Assembly: GCA_023511725.1 (NCBI GenBank)
Contig: JAIMAY010000001.1
Coordinates: 112,574 to 176,573 of the forward strand
Source: Alicyclobacillus sp.
GTDB lineage: Bacteria; Bacillota; Bacilli; Alicyclobacillales; Alicyclobacillaceae
Length of the DNA: 64,000 bases
Reading direction: 5' to 3'
Below the pieces are notes generated by a model. That model made no database searches. It was not told the DNA's origin and saw only the letters and a list, made by a program, of their open reading frames with translations. The position numbers and the translations under genes are program-made. Positions 57,659 to 64,000 of this stretch are shown here, piece after piece (the first letter of the stretch is position 1; each line of letters starts with the position of its first letter).

Positions 57659-57686
57659 CGCCGCGTCTTCGGGCGCGGCGTTTTTG
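57659..57686 (+). terminator. Intrinsic terminator with TTCG tetraloop before lepA
   Basis: CGCCGCGTC and GGCGCGGCG form a 9-bp stem capped by TTCG, followed by TTTTTG. It ends the NlpC/P60-like transcript, or attenuates a transcript started at the TATAAT box about 30 bases upstream, before lepA. Confidence 0.8.
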
Positions 57687-57705
57687 TGAGAGCGGGGGGT
57701 ACGGC

Positions 57706-59508
57706 GTGCGCGACAAACAAGAGCGCATCCGCAATTTCTGCATCATCGCGCACATTGATCATGGGAAATCCACGCTGGCGGATCGTCTGCTGGAGCGGAC
57801 GGGCACGGTGTCACAGCGTGAGATGCAGGACCAATTGCTGGACCAGATGGATCTGGAGCGCGAGCGCGGCATCACCATCAAGCTGCAGGCCGTGCGGCTC
57901 TACTACACGGCGCGCGACGGACAGGAGTATGAGCTGAATCTGATCGATACACCGGGGCACGTCGATTTCACATACGAAGTATCGAGAAGCCTCGCGGCGT
58001 GTGAAGGCGCGCTGTTGGTGGTCGACGCCGCCCAAGGCATTGAGGCGCAGACGCTTGCCAATGTGTATCTCGCCCTCGAGAACGATCTCGAGATCATCCC
58101 GGTGATCAACAAGATTGACCTGCCCAGCGCAGACCCGGAGCGAGTGAAACGGGAGATTGAGGAGATCATCGGGTTGGATGCCAGCGATGCGGTGCTCGCC
58201 TCTGCGAAGGAGGGCATTGGCATCGACGAGATCCTGGAGCAGGTGGTGCAGAAGATCCCGGCGCCGCAAGGTGATCCGGACGAGCCCCTGCAGGCGCTGA
58301 TCTTCGATTCGCATTACGATCCGTACAAAGGCGTGATCGTCTACATCCGCGTCGTCCACGGCGAGGTGCGGCCCGGTATGCGCGTTCGCATGATGGCCAC
58401 GGGGGCTGAGTTCGAGGTGACGGAGGTCGGGATCTTCCGGCCCCGCATGCAGCCGGTGGACAGCCTGGCCGCGGGCGAAGTCGGTTATCTGGCGGCGGGC
58501 ATCAAAAATGTACGCGACACGCGCGTGGGCGACACGGTCACGGACGCGGATAGGCCCGCTGCCAAGCCGCTGCCGGGGTATCGGCGCGTCAATCCCATGG
58601 TGTTCTGTGGGTTGTATCCCGTCGATTCCGCCGATTACCAGGACCTGCGCGAGGCGTTGGAGAAGCTGTCTCTCAACGATGCTGCGTTGAGCTTTGAACC
58701 AGAGACGTCCAGTGCCCTGGGATTCGGTTTTCGCTGCGGTTTCTTGGGGCTGCTTCACATGGAGATTGTGCAGGAGAGGCTGGAGCGCGAGTACGGTCTC
58801 ACGCTGATCACCACGGCGCCGAGCGTGGTGTACCACGTGTACCTGACCGATGGTTCTCGCCTGGAGATCGACAACCCAAGCCGCATGCCGACACCGGATC
58901 GCATCGATCATATCGAAGAGCCCTACGTCAAAGCCTCCATCATCGTTCCGAAGGATTATGTCGGCCCGGTGATGGAGCTGTGCCAAGAGAAGCGCGGGGT
59001 GTTCCAGGACATGCAGTATCTGGACGCGACGCGCACGACCCTCGTGTATGAACTGCCGCTGTCGGAGATTGTCTACGACTTCTTTGACCGGCTGAAGTCC
59101 TCGACCAAAGGCTACGCGTCGCTGGATTATGAGATGGCGGGTTACCGCTCGTCGGATTTGGTGAAGATGGACATTCTGCTGAATGGCGAAGTGATTGACG
59201 CCCTGTCCTTTATCGTGCACCGCGACAAGGCGTACGCGCGGGGGCGGGCCTTATGCGAGAAGCTGAAGGAACTCATCCCGCGCCAGATGTTCGAGGTGCC
59301 CATTCAGGCGGCCATCGGGAATCGCGTCATTGCCCGCGAGACCATCCGGGCTCTGCGCAAGAATGTGTTGGCGAAGTGCTATGGTGGTGACGTGACGCGC
59401 AAGCGCAAGCTGCTGGAGAAGCAGAAGGAAGGCAAGAAGCGGATGAAGCAGGTGGGCAGCGTGGAGGTGCCGCAGGAAGCCTTCATGGCCGTCCTGAAGA
59501 TGGAGTGA
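57706..59508 (+). CDS. lepA: Elongation factor 4 (LepA)
   Basis: Ribosome back-translocating GTPase, 600 residues, full length. The G motifs are [31 protein letters not shown] and [15 protein letters not shown]; the C-terminal LepA-specific domain contains [16 protein letters not shown] and [19 protein letters not shown] 57706 has GGGGGG 6 bases upstream. It is followed 6 bases later by hemW, the conserved Firmicute order. Confidence 0.97.
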   Translation: MRDKQERIRNFCIIAHIDHGKSTLADRLLERTGTVSQREMQDQLLDQMDLERERGITIKLQAVRLYYTARDGQEYELNLIDTPGHVDFTYEVSRSLAACEGALLVVDAAQGIEAQTLANVYLALENDLEIIPVINKIDLPSADPERVKREIEEIIGLDASDAVLASAKEGIGIDEILEQVVQKIPAPQGDPDEPLQALIFDSHYDPYKGVIVYIRVVHGEVRPGMRVRMMATGAEFEVTEVGIFRPRMQPVDSLAAGEVGYLAAGIKNVRDTRVGDTVTDADRPAAKPLPGYRRVNPMVFCGLYPVDSADYQDLREALEKLSLNDAALSFEPETSSALGFGFRCGFLGLLHMEIVQERLEREYGLTLITTAPSVVYHVYLTDGSRLEIDNPSRMPTPDRIDHIEEPYVKASIIVPKDYVGPVMELCQEKRGVFQDMQYLDATRTTLVYELPLSEIVYDFFDRLKSSTKGYASLDYEMAGYRSSDLVKMDILLNGEVIDALSFIVHRDKAYARGRALCEKLKELIPRQMFEVPIQAAIGNRVIARETIRALRKNVLAKCYGGDVTRKRKLLEKQKEGKKRMKQVGSVEVPQEAFMAVLKME

Positions 59509-59514
59509 TGCAAG

Positions 59515-60708
59515 GTGACCGACACCCGGTCCGGGGTTGGACCCCATCGGCAGCCTCCGGCGGCGTCGCTGTACGTCCACATTCCGTTTTGTGCGAGCCG
59601 CTGCTTCTACTGCGACTTCACCACCTATGTGGCGCCGGCGTCAGCGCGGCAATCGTATTTGGAAGCCCTGTCCAAAGAGTTGGCGTTGTTGGCCGCGGAG
59701 GTGCGCACGCCGCTGGAGACCGTGTTTTTCGGCGGCGGCACGCCGACGTTGCTCGACAGCCGGCAGTGGGACCAACTGCTGACCGGTCTGCGCCGGGTGC
59801 TGCCCATCGCTGACAACGCGGAAATCACCGTCGAGGCCAATCCGGAAACGGTAGACGTGGAGAAGCTGCGGGTGTTGGCCGGGCACGGGGTCAACCGCCT
59901 CAGCTTCGGCGCCCAGACCCTGAACGACAGGCTGCTGCTCGCCATCGGCCGCCTGCACGATGCGGACACCGTATTGCGCAGCATCGACCAAGCGCAGCGG
60001 GCTGGTTTTTCCCGCATCAATGTAGATTTGATGTTCGGCCTGCCGGATCAATCCATGGCGGACGTGGAGGCTTCGCTGCGGACCATGGCCGATCTCGGCG
60101 TCGAACACCTGTCCGCCTACTGGCTCAAAGTGGAAGCCGGAACCCCGTTCGCCGATTGGCTCGACCAAGGACGGCTCAATCTGCCCGGGGAAGACCTGGA
60201 GGCCCAGATGTACGAAAGGGTGCGCGAATACCTGACCGCGCAGGGGTACGTGCATTACGAGATCAGCAACTTCGCGAAACCGGGGGGCGAGGCCAGGCAC
60301 AACCTGGTCTATTGGCGCAACTATCCCTACTTGGCCGCCGGTGTCGGAGCGCACGGCTATGTCGGCGGCGTCCGCTACGAGAACGTGAGGAACTTGGCCG
60401 CATATAATCAGATGCTGGCAGAGGGGCGCCGGCCGATTCAGGAGTCGCAGGCGGTGTCTGCCCAGGAAGCGGCGGAGGACACGATGATGCTGGGACTGCG
60501 CTTGGCGGAAGGTGTGGCCGACGCGCGCTTCCGGCGCCAGCACGGATGCGGCATTCGCGACGCATTTGGCCCGGTGGTGCAGCGGCTCGTCGATCTCGAG
60601 TTGGTGGAGTGGCAGGGCGGGAGCCTGCGCCTGACTCACCAAGCCTGGCCGGTGGCCAACCTCGCATTCGCGCCCTTCGTCGGCACGCTGACCGCCGCAT
60701 CTGTCTGA
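59515..60708 (+). CDS. hemW: Heme chaperone HemW (radical SAM)
   Basis: A 397-residue radical-SAM protein that transfers heme; it is often misnamed coproporphyrinogen oxidase. The 4Fe-4S motif is CASRCFYC (Cys26, Cys30, Cys33), preceded by LYVHIPF. The SAM-binding VFFGGGTPTLL and the strands EANPETVD and RLSFGAQTLN follow. HemW has no fourth Cys two residues after the cluster, unlike HemN, and none is seen here. GTG 59515 follows lepA closely. hrcA follows after a promoter and CIRCE element. Confidence 0.93.
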   Translation: MTDTRSGVGPHRQPPAASLYVHIPFCASRCFYCDFTTYVAPASARQSYLEALSKELALLAAEVRTPLETVFFGGGTPTLLDSRQWDQLLTGLRRVLPIADNAEITVEANPETVDVEKLRVLAGHGVNRLSFGAQTLNDRLLLAIGRLHDADTVLRSIDQAQRAGFSRINVDLMFGLPDQSMADVEASLRTMADLGVEHLSAYWLKVEAGTPFADWLDQGRLNLPGEDLEAQMYERVREYLTAQGYVHYEISNFAKPGGEARHNLVYWRNYPYLAAGVGAHGYVGGVRYENVRNLAAYNQMLAEGRRPIQESQAVSAQEAAEDTMMLGLRLAEGVADARFRRQHGCGIRDAFGPVVQRLVDLELVEWQGGSLRLTHQAWPVANLAFAPFVGTLTAASV

Positions 60709-60739
60709 GCTGCGCAGACCGTCTGTGGTTCCGCGGGAA

Positions 60740-60769
60740 TTGACAATGGTCGAGGCATTTTGCTATTGT
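60740..60769 (+). promoter_or_regulatory. Promoter of the hrcA-grpE-dnaK operon
   Basis: TTGACA (60740-60745) and TATTGT (60764-60769) are 18 bp apart with an extended TG at 60761-60762. The same bases form an inverted repeat, TTGACAAT and ATTGTCAA. CIRCE lies just after the expected start. Confidence 0.6.
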
Positions 60770-60780
60770 CAAGATACGGT

Positions 60781-60807
60781 TTAGCACTCGATCGATGTGA
60801 GTGCTAA
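60781..60807 (+). promoter_or_regulatory. CIRCE operator (HrcA binding site)
   Basis: TTAGCACTC, nine bases, GAGTGCTAA: a perfect match to the CIRCE consensus. It lies just downstream of the expected transcription start and 45 bases before the hrcA start codon, so HrcA should repress its own operon. Confidence 0.98.
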
Positions 60808-60851
60808 TGTGAGGTGCTCGTCGGGTCGCAGTGAATCCTCGGGAGGAGGCG

Positions 60852-61889
60852 ATGGCGGTGCTGACTGACAGGCAGAAGCTCATCCTGGGCGCCGTTGTCG
60901 AAGATTATGTGTTCTCTGCCGAACCCGTGGGGTCTCGAACGTTGTCCAAGCATGAACGGATCCGTTACAGTGCGGCGACCATCCGCAATGAGATGGCTGA
61001 TTTGGAAGAAATGGGGTACCTTGCACAGCCCCACACGTCTGCTGGGCGAGTTCCGTCCCAACGCGGGTATCGGTTTTACGTAGACCATTTAATGATGCAG
61101 ACCGAGATTGATGCCCAAACCGTCCAGCGTCTGCGCGAGGTTTTCCAGCAGCGCATCGACGCGGTCGAGCGGATGATACAGCAGACGGCGGTCGTGGTCT
61201 CGCAGTTGACTTCATACACATCGATTGTGTCGGGCCCGAGGCGGAACTCGGAACGAATCCGCCAGGTGCAGATCATCGCGCTGTCGCCAGGGTGCGCGGT
61301 TGCCATTGTGGTGACCAACACGGGGACGGTGTACGACCGGCCCATCCGTTTGCCGGACGACATGTCGGCGCAGGAATTGGAGCGGCTGGTCAATTTGCTC
61401 AACAGCAAATTGGCCGGAAGCCCGCTGGCCTACATGAAATCGACGCTGCACCAGGAAATCGCCAGGGATATGGCCGGCGTCCTGGAGCACTACGAAGGCG
61501 CTCTGGGCGTCCTCGATGAACTGTTACGGGTTGCCGAAGAGAAAAGGGAGCCTGTGTTTGTCGGCGGGGCCATCAATGTGTTGGCGCAGCCCGAGTTTCA
61601 CGATGTTGAGAAGGCGCGGCCGCTGCTGGCCCTGTTGGAGCAGGTGGACGCGCTATACAGTGTGCTGCCGGACGAAGAAGGCGGCATTTCGGTGCGCATC
61701 GGCGAAGAAAACGCCGTCCCGGCGCTGCAGGATTGCACCGTGATTGCGGCCACCTATTCCGTCGGCGGGCAACCGGTCGGTCGTATTGGAGTGCTCGGTC
61801 CCACCCGCATGAATTACGCGCGTGTGATGCAGATACTCGATTACACCGCCGGAGCTTTGACAGACACTTTGCAGCGCCGATTGGGCTGA
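60852..61889 (+). CDS. hrcA: Heat-inducible transcription repressor HrcA
   Basis: Repressor of class I heat-shock genes, 345 residues. The N-terminal winged helix reads LTDRQKLILGAVVEDYVFSAEPVGS with ATIRNEMADLEEMGYL as recognition helix and HTSAGRVPSQRGYRFYVD as wing. ATG 60852 has GGGAGGAGG 3-5 bases upstream; GTG 60831 would lengthen it without support. It is the first gene of hrcA-grpE-dnaK, under CIRCE. Confidence 0.97.
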   Translation: MAVLTDRQKLILGAVVEDYVFSAEPVGSRTLSKHERIRYSAATIRNEMADLEEMGYLAQPHTSAGRVPSQRGYRFYVDHLMMQTEIDAQTVQRLREVFQQRIDAVERMIQQTAVVVSQLTSYTSIVSGPRRNSERIRQVQIIALSPGCAVAIVVTNTGTVYDRPIRLPDDMSAQELERLVNLLNSKLAGSPLAYMKSTLHQEIARDMAGVLEHYEGALGVLDELLRVAEEKREPVFVGGAINVLAQPEFHDVEKARPLLALLEQVDALYSVLPDEEGGISVRIGEENAVPALQDCTVIAATYSVGGQPVGRIGVLGPTRMNYARVMQILDYTAGALTDTLQRRLG

Positions 61890-61916
61890 CACGGGCGATG
61901 CTCGAGGGGGATGGAC

Positions 61917-62576
61917 ATGACAGCCAACGAAGCACAGAACGAGGAACAGGGGACCCAGGAGACGACGCCGGAAACGCTGGAGTCGCGGGCTGACCTTGGG
62001 CACGGCGAGGGCGCCGACGCCGCAGTCGGGGGGCAGGCGGAGGAAGCCGCCGCACCGGTGGCGGAAGCTCCGGCGGATGCCGGGGACCAGGCCGGGCCGG
62101 CGTGCGAATCGGATGCCGAGGCGCCGGCGGCTGCTATTGAGGAAGTGCAGGAACTGCGCGAGCAGGTGCAGGAGCTGCATGATCAACTCCTGCGTGCCCG
62201 CGCTGATTTTGAAAACTACCGCCGTCGCACGCGGCAGGAGATGGAGGACCTGCGCAACTTTGCCACCCGCCAGCTGCTGTCCGACCTGCTGCCGGTGGTA
62301 GACAACTTCGACCGGGCGCTCAGCGCCATCGCAGGCCAAGCCGAGGTGCGGGAAGGCATCGAGATGGTACACAGACAGCTGTTGGCCCTGCTCGCCAAGC
62401 ACGGCGTAGAGGCAATGGAGACGGTTGGTCAAGCGTTCGATCCGAAGGTGCACGAAGCTGTCATGCAGGAACCGGCGGGCGACCGCGAGGTGGGCATCGT
62501 CGCGGAAGAACTGCAAAAGGGTTACTTGCTGCATGGTCGCGTGTTGCGGCCCGCGATGGTAAAGGTGACCGTGTGA
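61917..62576 (+). CDS. grpE: Nucleotide exchange factor GrpE
   Basis: Releases ADP from DnaK. About 219 residues. An unusually long acidic, Ala/Glu/Gly-rich N-terminal tail of about 70 residues precedes the coiled coil (LREQVQELHDQLLRARADFENYRRRT) and the beta domain ending HEAVMQEPAGD...YLLHGRVLRPAMVKV. ATG 61917 has GAGGGGG 6 bases upstream; ATG 61911 is adjacent to it. The tail is longer than in B. subtilis (187 residues). Confidence 0.95.
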   Translation: MTANEAQNEEQGTQETTPETLESRADLGHGEGADAAVGGQAEEAAAPVAEAPADAGDQAGPACESDAEAPAAAIEEVQELREQVQELHDQLLRARADFENYRRRTRQEMEDLRNFATRQLLSDLLPVVDNFDRALSAIAGQAEVREGIEMVHRQLLALLAKHGVEAMETVGQAFDPKVHEAVMQEPAGDREVGIVAEELQKGYLLHGRVLRPAMVKVTV

Positions 62577-62593
62577 ACTACAGGCTTGTTGAA

Positions 62594-62619
62594 CCTGGGC
62601 GCAGAACGTCTGCCCCAGG
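62594..62619 (+). other. Hairpin between grpE and dnaK
   Basis: CCTGG...GCAGA, loop ACG, TCTGC...CCAGG form a two-part stem with one mismatch in the 123-base gap. GTGTTTGTG follows, so weak termination or RNA processing between grpE and dnaK is possible. Confidence 0.4.
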
Positions 62620-62699
62620 GGTGTTTGTGCGCATGTGTGCCGTACGGCGGGGGCCCGTCCGGGCCGTCAAGTTGTCGAGGACAGAGGAGGACGCGTGAC

Positions 62700-64000
62700 A
62701 TGGCAAAGGTCATTGGAATCGATTTGGGTACCACGAACTCGTGTGTCGCAGTGATGGAGGGCGGAGAAACGGTTGTCATCCCGAACGCGGAGGGAAATCG
62801 CACCACTCCGTCGGTGGTGGCGTTCTCGAAGGACGGTGAGAGGTTGGTCGGCGATGTCGCGAAGCGTCAGGCCATCACCAACCCAGACCGGACCATCATT
62901 TCCATCAAGCGCCACATGGGCAGCGACTACAAGGTGCGAGTGGACGACAAATCGTACACGCCGCAGGAAATTTCGGCGATGATTCTGCAGAAGCTGAAGG
63001 CCGACGCGGAAGCATACTTGGGAGAACCGGTGACGCAGGCGGTTATCACGGTGCCAGCCTATTTCAGCGACAGTCAGCGGCAGGCGACCAAAGACGCCGG
63101 CAAAATTGCCGGTCTGGAGGTGCTGCGCATCGTCAACGAGCCGACCGCCGCCGCGCTCGCCTACGGGTTGGATAAGGAAGACGACCAGACGATTCTGGTG
63201 TATGACCTCGGTGGTGGCACGTTCGACGTGTCGATTCTGGAGTTGGGCGAGGGCGTGTTCGAGGTCAAGGCGACCAGCGGCAACAACCACTTGGGCGGCG
63301 ACGACTTTGACCAACGCATTATGGATTACCTGGCAGATACGTTCAAGCGCGACACCGGCATCGACCTGCGCCAGGATCGGATGGCGATGCAGCGTTTGAA
63401 GGACGCCGCCGAAAAGGCGAAGAAGGAGCTTTCCTCGACGTTGACGACGACCATCTCGCTGCCGTTCATCTCGGCCGACGCCAGCGGCCCGAAGCACCTG
63501 GAGGTCAATCTCACGCGCGCCAAGTTCGAAGAGTTGACCGCCGATCTGGTGGAGAAGACGCTGGGACCGACGCGCCAGGCGCTGGAGGACGCCGGCTTGA
63601 CCGCGGCACAGATTGACAAGGTCGTGCTGGTAGGTGGATCTACGCGCATTCCGGCGGTCCAGGAGGCTATCAAACGGCTGATTGGCAAAGAGCCGTCCAA
63701 AGGCGTCAATCCGGACGAGGTGGTCGCCATCGGCGCGGCGATTCAGGCGGCCGTGCTGACGGGCGAGGTCAAGGACGTGGTCTTGCTCGACGTGACGCCG
63801 CTGTCCTTGGGCATCGAGACGCTAGGCGGGGTGTTCACGAAGCTGATAGAGCGCAACACCACGATTCCGACTTCGAAGAGCCAGATCTTCTCGACCGCTG
63901 CGGACAACCAGACGTCGGTGGAAATCCACGTCCTTCAGGGCGAGCGCGAGCTGGCGCGCGACAACAAGACGCTCGGCCGCTTTACCCTCAGCGATATCCC
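62700..64000 (+). CDS. dnaK: Chaperone protein DnaK (Hsp70), 3' end outside window
   Basis: ATP-driven chaperone. 433 codons are present and the right edge cuts the gene. The nucleotide domain is canonical: [18 protein letters not shown] (5-22), [52 protein letters not shown]; the linker [17 protein letters not shown] and the start of the substrate domain follow. ATG 62700 has AGAGGAGG about 9 bases upstream. dnaJ should lie beyond the edge. Confidence 0.98.
   Translation, partial: MAKVIGIDLGTTNSCVAVMEGGETVVIPNAEGNRTTPSVVAFSKDGERLVGDVAKRQAITNPDRTIISIKRHMGSDYKVRVDDKSYTPQEISAMILQKLKADAEAYLGEPVTQAVITVPAYFSDSQRQATKDAGKIAGLEVLRIVNEPTAAALAYGLDKEDDQTILVYDLGGGTFDVSILELGEGVFEVKATSGNNHLGGDDFDQRIMDYLADTFKRDTGIDLRQDRMAMQRLKDAAEKAKKELSSTLTTTISLPFISADASGPKHLEVNLTRAKFEELTADLVEKTLGPTRQALEDAGLTAAQIDKVVLVGGSTRIPAVQEAIKRLIGKEPSKGVNPDEVVAIGAAIQAAVLTGEVKDVVLLDVTPLSLGIETLGGVFTKLIERNTTIPTSKSQIFSTAADNQTSVEIHVLQGERELARDNKTLGRFTLSDI

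Noticed and set aside
57811..59220. A 469-codon minus-strand frame within lepA
   Set aside because: Antisense shadow of lepA with no recognisable domain.
1..64000. CRISPR arrays, insertion sequences, tRNA and rRNA genes
   Set aside because: No regularly spaced long repeats, no transposase-like frames and no tRNA- or rRNA-like segments were found on reading both strands.

Overview
The window is a chromosomal segment, roughly 60% G+C, from an endospore-forming Bacillota. Conserved gene order (hisS-aspS-6S RNA-rarA-cymR-cysteine desulfurase; alaS-ireB-ruvX-mltG; yqeG-yqeH-aroE-nadD-yqeK-rsfS; comEA-comEC-holA-rpsT-gpr-lepA-hemW-hrcA-grpE-dnaK) follows the Bacilli backbone. sigK, gpr, a small acid-soluble spore protein and a YheC/D coat-type protein mark a spore former. 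The high G+C and frequent GTG/TTG starts fit an Alicyclobacillaceae-like lineage; that placement is inference. No insertion sequence, phage gene, CRISPR array, rRNA or tRNA was found.

Region 1-14.5 kb is mostly accessory metabolism: the start of a secreted protein (leftward, running off the window), pckA, a leftward group of GNAT-like protein, aldo/keto reductase and moeA, then a probable globin-methyltransferase fusion followed by an SDR oxidoreductase and a class V aminotransferase. Leftward genes follow: a DUF2089/DUF4097 pair with a small membrane ORF, a chemoreceptor-like protein and an RsmF-type rRNA methyltransferase. queF and panD converge. Region 14.5-21.3 kb runs rightward: YheC/D ATP-grasp protein, a large membrane protein translationally coupled to an ABC ATPase and permease, a membrane-anchored Roadblock-like protein and a Na+/Ca2+ exchanger family protein.

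Region 21.4-27 kb holds trxA, hemL, selA, a 59-codon ORF and a leftward pair of class D sortase and its LPQTS surface substrate, with a 10-bp-period direct repeat upstream. Region 26.6-41 kb is the translation block: a T-box leader whose specifier reads GAC (Asp) before hisS-aspS, a 6S RNA gene, rarA, cymR and a cysteine desulfurase, a zinc-ribbon protein with a structured leader, a FluC pair, an AI-2E family permease, a T-box leader with specifier GCC before alaS, then ireB, ruvX, mltG and a class B penicillin-binding protein.

Region 42-64 kb contains an uninterrupted sigK, the yqeGH-aroE-nadD-yqeK-rsfS operon (without yhbY), mntR, a modified competence locus (comEA, a CvpA-like/transglutaminase protein, a comEC lacking its metallo-beta-lactamase domain), a type II NADH dehydrogenase, holA, a spore protein, rpsT, gpr, and a cell-wall cluster where spoIIP would be expected (lytic transglycosylase, a membrane protein and an NlpC/P60 homologue without catalytic Cys/His). 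lepA, hemW and the CIRCE-controlled hrcA-grpE-dnaK operon close the window; dnaK is cut by the right edge.

The strongest candidate for something undescribed is the 489-residue protein at 5423-6892: an apparent heme-globin domain, a winged-helix-like segment and a SAM-dependent methyltransferase in one chain.
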